From: Lachnospiraceae bacterium | GTDB lineage: Bacteria > Bacillota_A > Clostridia > Lachnospirales > Lachnospiraceae | Assembly: GCA_017430765.1 (NCBI GenBank) | Contig: JAFRMI010000009.1 | Span: 1-24,057, forward strand | Length of the DNA: 24,057 nucleotides | Direction of reading: 5' to 3' | Notes under the pieces: generated by a model | Seen by the model: the letters and a program-made list of their open reading frames with translations, nothing else | Told to the model about the DNA's origin: nothing | Databases searched by the model: none | Position numbers and translations under genes: made by a program | Shown: positions 16,501 to 23,174 of the stretch, one piece after another | Numbering within the stretch: the first letter of the stretch is position 1 | Layout: each line of letters begins with the position of its first letter

Positions 16501-17828
16501 GAGCGGCCAGAATCAGGGTTCGGTCTCTGCTCGCCGCCATCCGTGCGCGGAAGAAACATCCTGTGGAACATACCGTAAAAAGTTCCGCGGTTCATAAAGT
16601 GCCATTCACGGAAGAGATGAGGAGCAGATACACAATCTTAGCTCCGCAGATGTCGCCGATTCACTTCCGGCTCCTGGAAGAAGCTTTTAATTCCGAGGGC
16701 TATCGCTTTAAAGTGCTGGAGAACGATTCCAGAGAAGCGATCGATATGGGACTCAAATACGTCAACAATGACGCGTGTTATCCCTCCCTCATTGTCGTCG
16801 GGCAGATCATGGCTGCCCTCAAGTCGGGAGAATATGATATCAACCGCACGGCGGTTATCATCTCGCAGACAGGGGGCGGGTGCAGGGCGTCCAATTATAT
16901 CGGATTTATCCGCAGGGCTTTGGAGAAAGCCGGCATGGGACATGTCCCGGTGCTGTCTCTCAATATGAGCGGGTTCGAACCGCAGCCGGGGTTTAAGATC
17001 ACGACATCCCTTTTAATGAAGGGAGTCTATGCGATTGTCCTCGGGGATATCCTGATGAAGTGCCTGTACAGGATGCGGCCTTACGAGGCGGAGAAAGGTT
17101 CCGCCAACCGCATGTATGAGAAATGGAACCGTTACGCAAGAAAATTCCTCCGGGAAAAAGTCAGTTTCAGGAAATACAACCGGATCTGCCGGAGCATCAT
17201 TCACGATTTTGACAATCTGTCGATCACGGACGAAGTGAAGCCCCGTGTCGGAATTGTCGGGGAGATTCTTGTCAAGTTTTCTCCCACGGCTAATAATCAC
17301 CTGGTTGATCTTCTGGAGAAGGAGGGGGCGGAAGCTGTTGTCCCGGATCTTCTGGATTTCTTCCAGTACAGCTTTTACAACGCGAATTTCAAATCGGACA
17401 ATCTCGGTTTTCCGCGTTCCTATAAAGTAAAGATGAATGCGGTCGTGAAAGCGGTTGAGATGCTTCGGGGCGCCGCGACGGGAGAGTTCCGGAAGAGCAC
17501 ACATTTCCGTCCGCCCGCCAAAATTGCCGAGCTGGCAAAAGCTGCTTCTCCGATCGTATCGAACGGGAATCAGACGGGAGAAGGCTGGTTTCTTACCGGC
17601 GAAATGCTTGAGCTGATCGACGAGGGCGTCCCGAACATAGTGTGCATTCAGCCGTTTGCCTGCCTTCCCAACCATATCGTCGGAAAGGGCGTGATCAAGG
17701 AGATCCGCCGCCTGTATCCGAATGCGAACATTGCGGCTGTGGATTATGATCCCGGAGCTTCGGAGGTAAATCAGCTGAATCGGATTAAACTGCTGCTTAC
17801 GACGGCTTCCAGGAATGCCGGAGCATGA
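13554..17828 (+). CDS. Giant acyl-CoA dehydratase activase: two BadF/HgdC-type domains fused to DUF2229 and dehydratase-like regions
   Basis: This 1424-residue Fe-S protein has two tandem ASKHA ATPase domains of the BcrAD/BadFG/HgdC type. The first (about residues 6-260) opens with GIDIGSTT and has C127 in ICAGGTG and C166 in ARCGVF, the spacing of the cluster ligands of 2-hydroxyglutaryl-CoA dehydratase activator. The second (about 337-600) opens with GIDAGSTT and repeats the pattern with C462 and C501. A cysteine group follows at C623, C626, C630 and C649, then a DUF2229-like region (GIPRILNMYENYPLWF onward). A C-terminal part resembles the dehydratase/benzoyl-CoA reductase D component (C1075, C1110). 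Family members drive ATP-dependent low-potential electron transfer, but the substrate of these fused proteins is not established. I chose ATG 13554 over 13443: it has a GGAGG site, and the earlier 37 residues fall in the hairpin region. Confidence 0.9.
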   Translation: MNDKQYLLGIDIGSTTVKVALLNESGQMLFSDYRRHHAEIQSTAAALLRGACAAVGDAAVSPAITGSGGLTLARHLGVPFVQEVVAVSDSLKKYCPKTDVAIELGGEDAKIIYFENGGVEQRMNGICAGGTGSFIDQMADLLQTDAAGLNELARNYKAVYPIAARCGVFAKTDIQPLINEGATREDLAASIFQAVCNQTISGLACGKPIRGYVAFLGGPLHFLDQLKETYVRTLRLDEEHAIAPQHSHLFAACGAALGAVSAAASEAAREEREYREGDQLISLKTLADRLQTGVSMEFEVNRMEPLFDSADSYADFRNRQDSYKVKRGTLSSYRGRAFLGIDAGSTTTKTALISEDGDLLFSFYDNNQGDPLATSIRAIKEMYEQIPEGVTIAGSCSTGYGEALIKAALLLDEGEVETISHYYAARFFDPDVDCILDIGGQDMKCIRIRNGAVDDVMLNEACSSGCGSFIENFARTLDYSVSDFAREALFAPHPIDLGTRCTVFMNSKVKQAQKEGATVADISAGLAYSVIKNALYKVIKVSDAGELGNNIVVQGGTFYNDAVLRAFEKIAECEVVRPDIAGIMGAFGAALIARERCASSERSGMLSIEKICAFRYTTSMTHCHGCTNACRLTVNNFSGGRRYISGNRCERGIGKEKNRGRIPNLYDEKYKRIFGYSPLTPDMAPRGKVGIPRILNMYENYPLWFTFFTQLGYEVVLSPTSSHKMYELGIESIPSESECYPAKLAHGHVTWLIRQGVRFIFYPCIPYERNEFPEAVNHYNCPIVTSYAENIKNNIEELRDPSIRFENPFLALTDEKTFTERMVRLFPSIPRRDVEHAAHDAWEEQSRARVDIEKMGEETLAYLEKTGGHGIVLAGRPYHIDPEINHGIPELINSYGCAVLTEDSISHLGTIERPLRVQDQWMYHSRLYAAANYIKTHENLDIIQLNSFGCGVDAVTTDQVQEIMVSGGRIYTCLKIDEVNNLGAARIRVRSLLAAIRARKKHPVEHTVKSSAVHKVPFTEEMRSRYTILAPQMSPIHFRLLEEAFNSEGYRFKVLENDSREAIDMGLKYVNNDACYPSLIVVGQIMAALKSGEYDINRTAVIISQTGGGCRASNYIGFIRRALEKAGMGHVPVLSLNMSGFEPQPGFKITTSLLMKGVYAIVLGDILMKCLYRMRPYEAEKGSANRMYEKWNRYARKFLREKVSFRKYNRICRSIIHDFDNLSITDEVKPRVGIVGEILVKFSPTANNHLVDLLEKEGAEAVVPDLLDFFQYSFYNANFKSDNLGFPRSYKVKMNAVVKAVEMLRGAATGEFRKSTHFRPPAKIAELAKAASPIVSNGNQTGEGWFLTGEMLELIDEGVPNIVCIQPFACLPNHIVGKGVIKEIRRLYPNANIAAVDYDPGASEVNQLNRIKLLLTTASRNAGA

Positions 17829-17839
17829 GGAGGATCTCA

Positions 17840-18997
17840 ATGTATCAGGTACTCAAAAGAGAAGGCCGGGCGAAGCGGGCCAGACTGACGACTGTCCATG
17901 GCACGATCGAAACGCCTGTATTTATGAACGTCGGGACTGTGGCGGCCATTAAAGGAGGCATTTCATCCCCGGAACTGAAAGAGCTGCATACGCAGGTAGA
18001 GCTGTGCAATACCTACCATCTGCATGTTCGTCCCGGGGACGGGATTATCAAAAAAATGGGCGGCCTTCACGCCTTTATGAACTGGGATCGCCCGATTCTG
18101 ACAGATTCCGGAGGCTTTCAGGTGTTTTCTCTGGCCGGGCTCCGCAAAATCCGGGAGGAGGGCGTGACATTCCAGTCGCATATCGACGGGAGAAAGATTT
18201 TCATGGGACCCGAAGAGAGTATGCGCATTCAGTCAAACCTCGGTTCGACAATCGCAATGGCGTTTGACGAGTGCCCTCCCGCCAAGGCTGAGCGTTCATA
18301 CGTACGGGACTCAGCGGCACGGACGACGAGGTGGCTCAGACGCTGTGCAGACGAGATGAAGATCCTGAATGAAAAAGAGGATACAGTCAATCCGTCGCAG
18401 CTTCTTTTCGGAATCAACCAGGGGGCCGTGTATGATGACATCCGGATCTCGCACGCTGAGGAGATCGCAGAACTTGATCTCGACGGGTACGCGGTCGGCG
18501 GTCTTGCCGTCGGAGAGACGCACGAAGAGATGTATCACGTACTGGAAGAAGTGGTTCCCCATCTTCCCTCAGATAAACCGACCTATCTTATGGGCGTGGG
18601 CACGCCTGAGAATATTCTGATGGGTGTGGAGAGAGGCATCGACTTTTTTGACTGCGTCTATCCGTCCCGGAACGGAAGGCACGGGCATGTATATACATCC
18701 GGCGGCCACCTGAATCTTTTTAACGCCCGCTTTGAGACAGATCCCCGGCCGATTGAAGAGGGGTGCGGATGCCCTGTATGCCGGAATTTTTCAAGAGCCT
18801 ATATCCGGCATCTTCTCAAGGCGAAAGAGATGCTCGGCATGCGTCTTTGCGTCATGCACAACCTGTATTTCTATAATCATCTGATGGAAGAAATCCGCGA
18901 TGCGCTGGATGAAGGACGGTTTGCGGAGTATAAGAAGAACAAGCTGGAAGGCTTTATGGAGAATCCGATTCACAATACCGTGATGCAGGTCCCGTGA
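17840..18997 (+). CDS. tgt: tRNA-guanine transglycosylase
   Basis: This 385-residue enzyme exchanges guanine-34 for preQ1 in tRNAs with GUN anticodons, a key step of queuosine synthesis. Visible active-site elements are DSGGFQ (D89), the GGLAVGE substrate-binding motif and FDCVYPSRNGRHG with the nucleophile D271. The zinc site is C309, C311, C314 and H340. An upstream ATG at 17825 would add five residues, but AGGAGG (17829-17834) sits exactly right for ATG 17840, and MYQVLKREG fits the usual N-terminus. The previous gene stops at 17828, so the two are probably co-transcribed. yajC follows, the usual tgt-yajC order, although queA, ruvB and secDF are not seen here. Confidence 0.97.
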   Translation: MYQVLKREGRAKRARLTTVHGTIETPVFMNVGTVAAIKGGISSPELKELHTQVELCNTYHLHVRPGDGIIKKMGGLHAFMNWDRPILTDSGGFQVFSLAGLRKIREEGVTFQSHIDGRKIFMGPEESMRIQSNLGSTIAMAFDECPPAKAERSYVRDSAARTTRWLRRCADEMKILNEKEDTVNPSQLLFGINQGAVYDDIRISHAEEIAELDLDGYAVGGLAVGETHEEMYHVLEEVVPHLPSDKPTYLMGVGTPENILMGVERGIDFFDCVYPSRNGRHGHVYTSGGHLNLFNARFETDPRPIEEGCGCPVCRNFSRAYIRHLLKAKEMLGMRLCVMHNLYFYNHLMEEIRDALDEGRFAEYKKNKLEGFMENPIHNTVMQVP

Positions 18998-19056
18998 GCC
19001 CAGCCCCTGTGAGACGTTCCGCGCCTGTAATCCGCAAAGGAGCAGGGGATATTCGG

Positions 19057-19080
19057 AAACCTCTGATGCAGGGGTTTTAT
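19057..19080 (+). terminator. Possible weak terminator after tgt
   Basis: AAACCTCTG (19057-19065) and CAGGGGTTT (19069-19077) pair over nine positions with one G-U wobble and a 3-base loop, followed by TATAAAT. The T-run is short and largely inside the stem. CCCCTG at 19004-19009 could pair instead with either CAGGGG copy (19043-19048 or 19069-19074), so the 156-base gap has alternative foldings. Confidence 0.4.
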
Positions 19081-19086
19081 AAATCC

Positions 19087-19115
19087 TTGCGCTTATGATG
19101 TATTTTGTGTATGAT
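19087..19115 (+). promoter_or_regulatory. Candidate sigma-70-type promoter for yajC
   Basis: TTGCGC (19087-19092) and TATGAT (19110-19115) are separated by 17 bases, 38 bases before the yajC start. Each box departs from consensus by one or two bases. Together with the weak hairpin just upstream it suggests that yajC and perhaps serA are transcribed separately from tgt. Confidence 0.5.
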
Positions 19116-19153
19116 GTAACAAGTTTTATATATGTATTCTGGGAGGAAATAAA

Positions 19154-19522
19154 ATGAGTGCAATAGTTCTTCAGTCGAATGCCATGGGAGCAGGCTCTAT
19201 GATTATCTGGCTCGTTGCCATGATCGCGATCATGTATTTTCTGATGATCCGTCCGCAGAAAAACGAGCAGAAGCGCCTGCAGGCTATGCTGAATGACCTT
19301 GCGGTCGGTGACAGCGTTGTGACAACCAGCGGTTTTTACGGTGTGGTTCTTGACATTACGGACGACGATGTGATCGTTGAATTCGGCAATAACAAAAACT
19401 GCCGCATCCCGATGCGCAAGAATGCCATCGCCGAGGTGGAGAAGGCGGATGCTGCGTACACGGAACCGGAAGTAACAGAAAAACGTTCTCTTTTCGGCAA
19501 AAAGAAAGATTCGGAACAATAA
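19154..19522 (+). CDS. yajC: Preprotein translocase subunit YajC
   Basis: This 122-residue protein has a short N-terminal segment, one membrane helix (residues 16-32, MIIWLVAMIAIMYFLMI) and the diagnostic RPQKNEQKRLQAM immediately after it. A small cytoplasmic beta domain follows (VGDSVVTTSGFYGVVLDI), then a charged tail ending in KKKDSEQ. YajC is an accessory subunit that associates with SecDF and the SecYEG channel in the cytoplasmic membrane. The start has a strong GGGAGGAAA ribosome binding site. It follows tgt as in many bacteria, but secDF is not in the next position. Confidence 0.95.
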   Translation: MSAIVLQSNAMGAGSMIIWLVAMIAIMYFLMIRPQKNEQKRLQAMLNDLAVGDSVVTTSGFYGVVLDITDDDVIVEFGNNKNCRIPMRKNAIAEVEKADAAYTEPEVTEKRSLFGKKKDSEQ

Positions 19523-19610
19523 AGCCTGTATTGGAAGGGGGGCGCTGCCTGCGTCTCTCTTTACTGATTCACAGAACAACATTACATACAGTAAGAAAAT
19601 GGAGAAGAAA

Positions 19611-20774
19611 ATGTTTACATACCGCAGCCTGAACAACATCTCAAATATCGGACTGACACAATTCAATGACCAGTATCAGGAAGTTCACGAAGATGATTCG
19701 TCGGACGCTATTCTGGTCAGAAGCGCTAATATGAAGGAGATGGAGTTTGATGAACAGCTGAAATGTGTTGCCCGCGCAGGAGCAGGCGTCAACAATATAC
19801 CTCTTGAGCGCTGCGCCGAGCAGGGAATTGTCGTGTTTAATACGCCGGGTGCCAACGCGAACGGCGTCAAGGAACTCGTCATTGCAGGCATGCTCCTTGC
19901 ATCCCGTGACATTGTCGGGGGAATCGAATGGCTTGAACACCAGGAACCGACAGACGATCTGCAGAAAAGAGCGGAGAAGCAGAAAAAACAGTTCGCCGGC
20001 TCTGAGATCGCCGGAAAAAAACTCGGCATCATCGGGCTTGGGGCGATCGGCGTCATGGTCGCCAACACGGCGGTTGCGCTCGGTATGGATGTCTACGGGT
20101 ACGATCCCTACCTGTCCCTCAAGGCTGCCTGGAATCTCTCCAGCAGCATCAAATATGTCCAGGATGTTGGGGAGATCTATGAGATCTGCGACTTCATCAC
20201 GATCCATGTGCCCCTTAACGACAGCACGAAAGAGATGGTGGACGCGGCCGCATTTGCAAAGATGAAGGAAGGCGTGACGCTCCTCAATTTCTCCAGGGAT
20301 CTTCTTGTCAATGAGGACAGCCTGATTGAAGCACTTAATTCAGGGAAGATGCACAAATATGTGACAGACTTTGTGACCCCGCGCGTCGCAAAAGCGCCCA
20401 ATACAATTATTACGCCGCATCTTGGTGCATCTACGAAGGAGTCGGAAGACAACTGTGCCGTGATGGCAGTCCGCCAGCTTCGCGACTATCTGGAGAACGG
20501 AAATATCCGCAATTCCGTGAATTATCCGGCGTGCGACATGGGTGTCTGCACGACCGCCGGCCGCATTGCGATTCTGCACCGCAACGAGCCGAATATGCTG
20601 GCGCAGCTGACGGCTGTTCTCGGCTCTAAGAACGTGAACGTCGCGAACATCTCGAATAAAGGGCGCGGTGAATTCGCATATACACTGATTGATACCGATT
20701 CGCCGCTGACGAAAGAGATCTCGGATGACTGCGCGGCGATCAAAGGTGTGCTGAAAGTACGTATTATCAAGTAA
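19611..20774 (+). CDS. serA: D-3-phosphoglycerate dehydrogenase (short form with C-terminal ACT domain)
   Basis: This 387-residue NAD-dependent enzyme of the 2-hydroxyacid dehydrogenase family oxidises 3-phosphoglycerate to start serine synthesis. The substrate-binding half flanks a Rossmann domain whose dinucleotide motif is GLGAIGVMVA. The catalytic Arg is R229 (NFSRD) and the catalytic His H270 (TPHLGAST). A C-terminal ACT domain (about 312-387, starting GRIAILHRNEPNMLAQL) would sense serine. The usual catalytic Glu after TDF is not obvious: the segment from D253 reads DFVTPRVAKAP. I chose ATG 19611 because GGAG lies six bases upstream and MFTYRSLNNIS is the usual N-terminus; ATG 19599 would add four residues. 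serC is not next door, and other 2-hydroxyacid substrates remain possible. Confidence 0.88.
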   Translation: MFTYRSLNNISNIGLTQFNDQYQEVHEDDSSDAILVRSANMKEMEFDEQLKCVARAGAGVNNIPLERCAEQGIVVFNTPGANANGVKELVIAGMLLASRDIVGGIEWLEHQEPTDDLQKRAEKQKKQFAGSEIAGKKLGIIGLGAIGVMVANTAVALGMDVYGYDPYLSLKAAWNLSSSIKYVQDVGEIYEICDFITIHVPLNDSTKEMVDAAAFAKMKEGVTLLNFSRDLLVNEDSLIEALNSGKMHKYVTDFVTPRVAKAPNTIITPHLGASTKESEDNCAVMAVRQLRDYLENGNIRNSVNYPACDMGVCTTAGRIAILHRNEPNMLAQLTAVLGSKNVNVANISNKGRGEFAYTLIDTDSPLTKEISDDCAAIKGVLKVRIIK

Positions 20775-20815
20775 CAGCTTTACAGCATCTTTCATATTGA
20801 TTTGGAGGAGCACAG

Positions 20816-20980
20816 ATGTCCGGTGTTTTTTCGATAGTAAAACATGTGCATAACATCCGGAAAGTGCGGCGGGTCTTTCGCGGTATCAGAAAGATTGCCG
20901 GACATAAAGATCAGATTGCGCGTGCCGGTGCTTCGATCGCAGGCGCCGTAGCCGCAGCCGCATTTATTAAAAAGAAATAG
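20816..20980 (+). CDS. Unrecognised 54-residue cationic small protein with hydrophobic C-terminal segment
   Basis: An ATG at 20816 with an excellent GGAGGAG ribosome binding site (20804-20810, 5-base spacing) opens a 54-codon frame ending at TAG 20978-20980. It fills the gap between serA (41 bases upstream) and the GlgB-like gene (44 bases downstream). The first ~36 residues are strongly basic and look amphipathic (IRKVRRVFRGIRKIAGHK). The C-terminal part is a small Ala-rich hydrophobic stretch (ASIAGAVAAAAFI, about 39-51) closed by KKK. It has no cysteines, no signal-peptide cleavage site and no domain I recognise. The layout would suit a peripheral or single-helix membrane protein, or one that binds nucleic acid. 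The gene is likely real because of the ribosome binding site and fit; its function is unknown. Confidence 0.7.
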   Translation: MSGVFSIVKHVHNIRKVRRVFRGIRKIAGHKDQIARAGASIAGAVAAAAFIKKK

Positions 20981-21024
20981 CTGAGGGAACCCAGGTAAGT
21001 TCATGAAAGAAGCAGGGATATCAT

Positions 21025-23136
21025 ATGGCGGATAAAGCGTATCAGTATATGAACTGGCGGGAGATGGAGGACCTGATCTATGGGGAGGAGAGATTCCCCA
21101 GAACTCTTCTTATGCCAAGAGAAGTGAAGGAAGGCGTCCTGTACCAGTGTTTCTTTCCCTCCGCGAAGGAGGTAAAGCTTGTCGAGGAGAAGAGCGGCAA
21201 AACACACGCGATGAAAGCGGAGGACGAAGCCGGGTATTTTGCGGTTCTTCTGCGCGGGAAAGAAGTCCTTCCGCATTATTTTCTTGTGGACGGCAAAAAG
21301 AAGGGAAATCCGTATGCGTTTCCCTCCATGCTGTCGGATGAAAGGATCGGCCGGTTCAAAGCCGGTATCTCGGAAGAAGCTTACAGAGAACTGGGGTCCC
21401 ACAGAAAGGTCACGAAGGGCGTGGAAGGGGTCTTCTTCGCCGTGTGGGCGCCGGAAGCGTCCCGCGTCAGTGTCGTCGGCGATTTCAATGGTTGGAACGG
21501 TCTTGCCTGCCCCATGGAATTTCATGAGGAATGCGGCATCTATGAACTGTTTATTCCCGGTCTTTCCCACGGGACAGTATATAAATATGAGATCAGAACC
21601 GCAAAAGGGGACGTCTATATGCGGCCGGATCCGTATGCGCATGCCTATGCATTCGGCGAAGAACCTGTATCTGTCGTAGCAGATCTCGGATTTTGCTGGT
21701 CAGATCAGGAGTATATGGAGAAGAGAAAAACGGAGTGCACGCCTGACGAGCGGGCGATCCTGATTTACGAGTATCCTCTGTCTGCGCACACAGCGGCTGA
21801 CGGTTCCGTGTCTTTCCGCGATCTCGCGCAGGATATTGCGGACCATGCGCGTTCCATGCATTACACGCATGTGGAACTGACGCCGGTTATGGAATATGAA
21901 GATGACTCATCCGGCGGCTATCATACGACCGGATACTTTGCGCCCACATGCAGATTCGGAAATGCAGCTGACCTGAAATATCTGATCAATGCACTCCACA
22001 AGGACGGGATCGGTGTCATTCTGGACTGGACGCCTGCCCAGTTTTCTCCGGATTTCAGATGGATGGCCTCCTATGATGGGTCCTGCCTTTATGAGCATTT
22101 TGATCCGAGACAGGGCGTTCATCCGCTTTGGGGGACGAGACTGTTCAACCATATGCGCCCGGAGGTCAGAAGTTTCCTGCTTTCCAGCGCGATGTTCTGG
22201 CTCAGTGAATTTCATGCGGACGGACTGCGTCTTGACGGCTGCGCGACGATGCTGCGGCATGATTACGGAAGGGCGGACGGCCAGTGGATCCCCAATCTTT
22301 ACGGAAGCTGCGAAAATCTGGAAGGAATTGATTTCCTTAAAACATTCACGCAGGTTGTGAAGAAAAATATTCCCGAGTCACTCCTTATTCTTGAGGAGAG
22401 CGTCGACTTCCCGGATACGACAGAGAGTACTGCCGACGGGGGTCTCGGTTTCGATTATGAATGGAATCTTCATTTTACCCGCGACCTGATTGATTTTCTC
22501 GGGAGCAGCCCGGCCGGCAGGCAGGAGAAGCAGTATCTGCTGCAGAACCTGATGTTTTACCAATACTACAGAAAGCCTGTCCTGTCCCTCTCGAGAGGGA
22601 TCGGCAGGTTTGACCCGGAGCTCCTCCGTTCCGGGATTTTCGGAGAGGAAGAGGATAAAGAGGCAGCTCTCCGGGCGGTATATGCTTATATGTTCACGCA
22701 TCCGGGGAAAAAGATGCTCACGGAAGGGGAGGATGCGGACAGCGTCTTCTTCGGGGAACTGAACCGGATTTTACGAGGAGAAAAGGCGCTCTACGAGCTG
22801 GACGCAGAAAACGACGGTTTCGAGTGGGTGCACGCGATGGATCCCGACAAGACGGTTCTTGCCATTTTGAGGAAGGGACGGTCTGCTGCGGACAGAGTCC
22901 TGGCTGTTTTCAATTTTTCCGACGAAGCGATTCCGTCTTATGTGACGGGCGTCCCCTGTGAGGGAACATACAGGGAACTGCTTAACACGGATGATGTGCG
23001 TTATGGAGGAAGCGGCTTTGTCAATACCCGTAAGCTGAAGGCAGTAAAAAAGGCTGCTGATGAGAGAGACTACAGTATTCGTCTCCGTCTGGCACCTCTT
23101 TCCGCAAGCATTCTCCATCTGGAGTCGCAGCATTGA
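21025..23136 (+). CDS. GlgB-like (glycogen branching enzyme family) protein, probably catalytically degenerate
   Basis: This 703-residue cytoplasmic protein has the full domain plan of 1,4-alpha-glucan branching enzymes: an N-terminal domain (about 20-115), a CBM48 domain with FAVWAPEASRVSVVGDFNGW (from residue 138), a GH13 barrel (about 250-600) and a C-terminal beta domain. Aligned by eye to E. coli GlgB with an offset of one, it keeps Y299, D334, R402, the nucleophile D404 (LRLDG) and the acid/base E457 (LEESVDF). The LSHDEV motif reads LSRGIG, so H525 and D526 become R524 and G525, and H340 becomes Q339. The YEVHxGS strand reads YEYPLSA, and the MGNEF motif is gone. Loss of the third carboxylate predicts little or no branching activity. 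No glgA, glgC or glgP is nearby. A glucan-binding or regulatory role is possible. Confidence 0.85.
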   Translation: MADKAYQYMNWREMEDLIYGEERFPRTLLMPREVKEGVLYQCFFPSAKEVKLVEEKSGKTHAMKAEDEAGYFAVLLRGKEVLPHYFLVDGKKKGNPYAFPSMLSDERIGRFKAGISEEAYRELGSHRKVTKGVEGVFFAVWAPEASRVSVVGDFNGWNGLACPMEFHEECGIYELFIPGLSHGTVYKYEIRTAKGDVYMRPDPYAHAYAFGEEPVSVVADLGFCWSDQEYMEKRKTECTPDERAILIYEYPLSAHTAADGSVSFRDLAQDIADHARSMHYTHVELTPVMEYEDDSSGGYHTTGYFAPTCRFGNAADLKYLINALHKDGIGVILDWTPAQFSPDFRWMASYDGSCLYEHFDPRQGVHPLWGTRLFNHMRPEVRSFLLSSAMFWLSEFHADGLRLDGCATMLRHDYGRADGQWIPNLYGSCENLEGIDFLKTFTQVVKKNIPESLLILEESVDFPDTTESTADGGLGFDYEWNLHFTRDLIDFLGSSPAGRQEKQYLLQNLMFYQYYRKPVLSLSRGIGRFDPELLRSGIFGEEEDKEAALRAVYAYMFTHPGKKMLTEGEDADSVFFGELNRILRGEKALYELDAENDGFEWVHAMDPDKTVLAILRKGRSAADRVLAVFNFSDEAIPSYVTGVPCEGTYRELLNTDDVRYGGSGFVNTRKLKAVKKAADERDYSIRLRLAPLSASILHLESQH

Positions 23137-23174
23137 TTATACTTTGACATGTATTTATAGAGAGGATGGTTATT

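Noticed and set aside
17825..17839. Upstream tgt start giving MRRIS before MYQVL
   Set aside because: The AGGAGG ribosome binding site lies within this stretch and points to ATG 17840.
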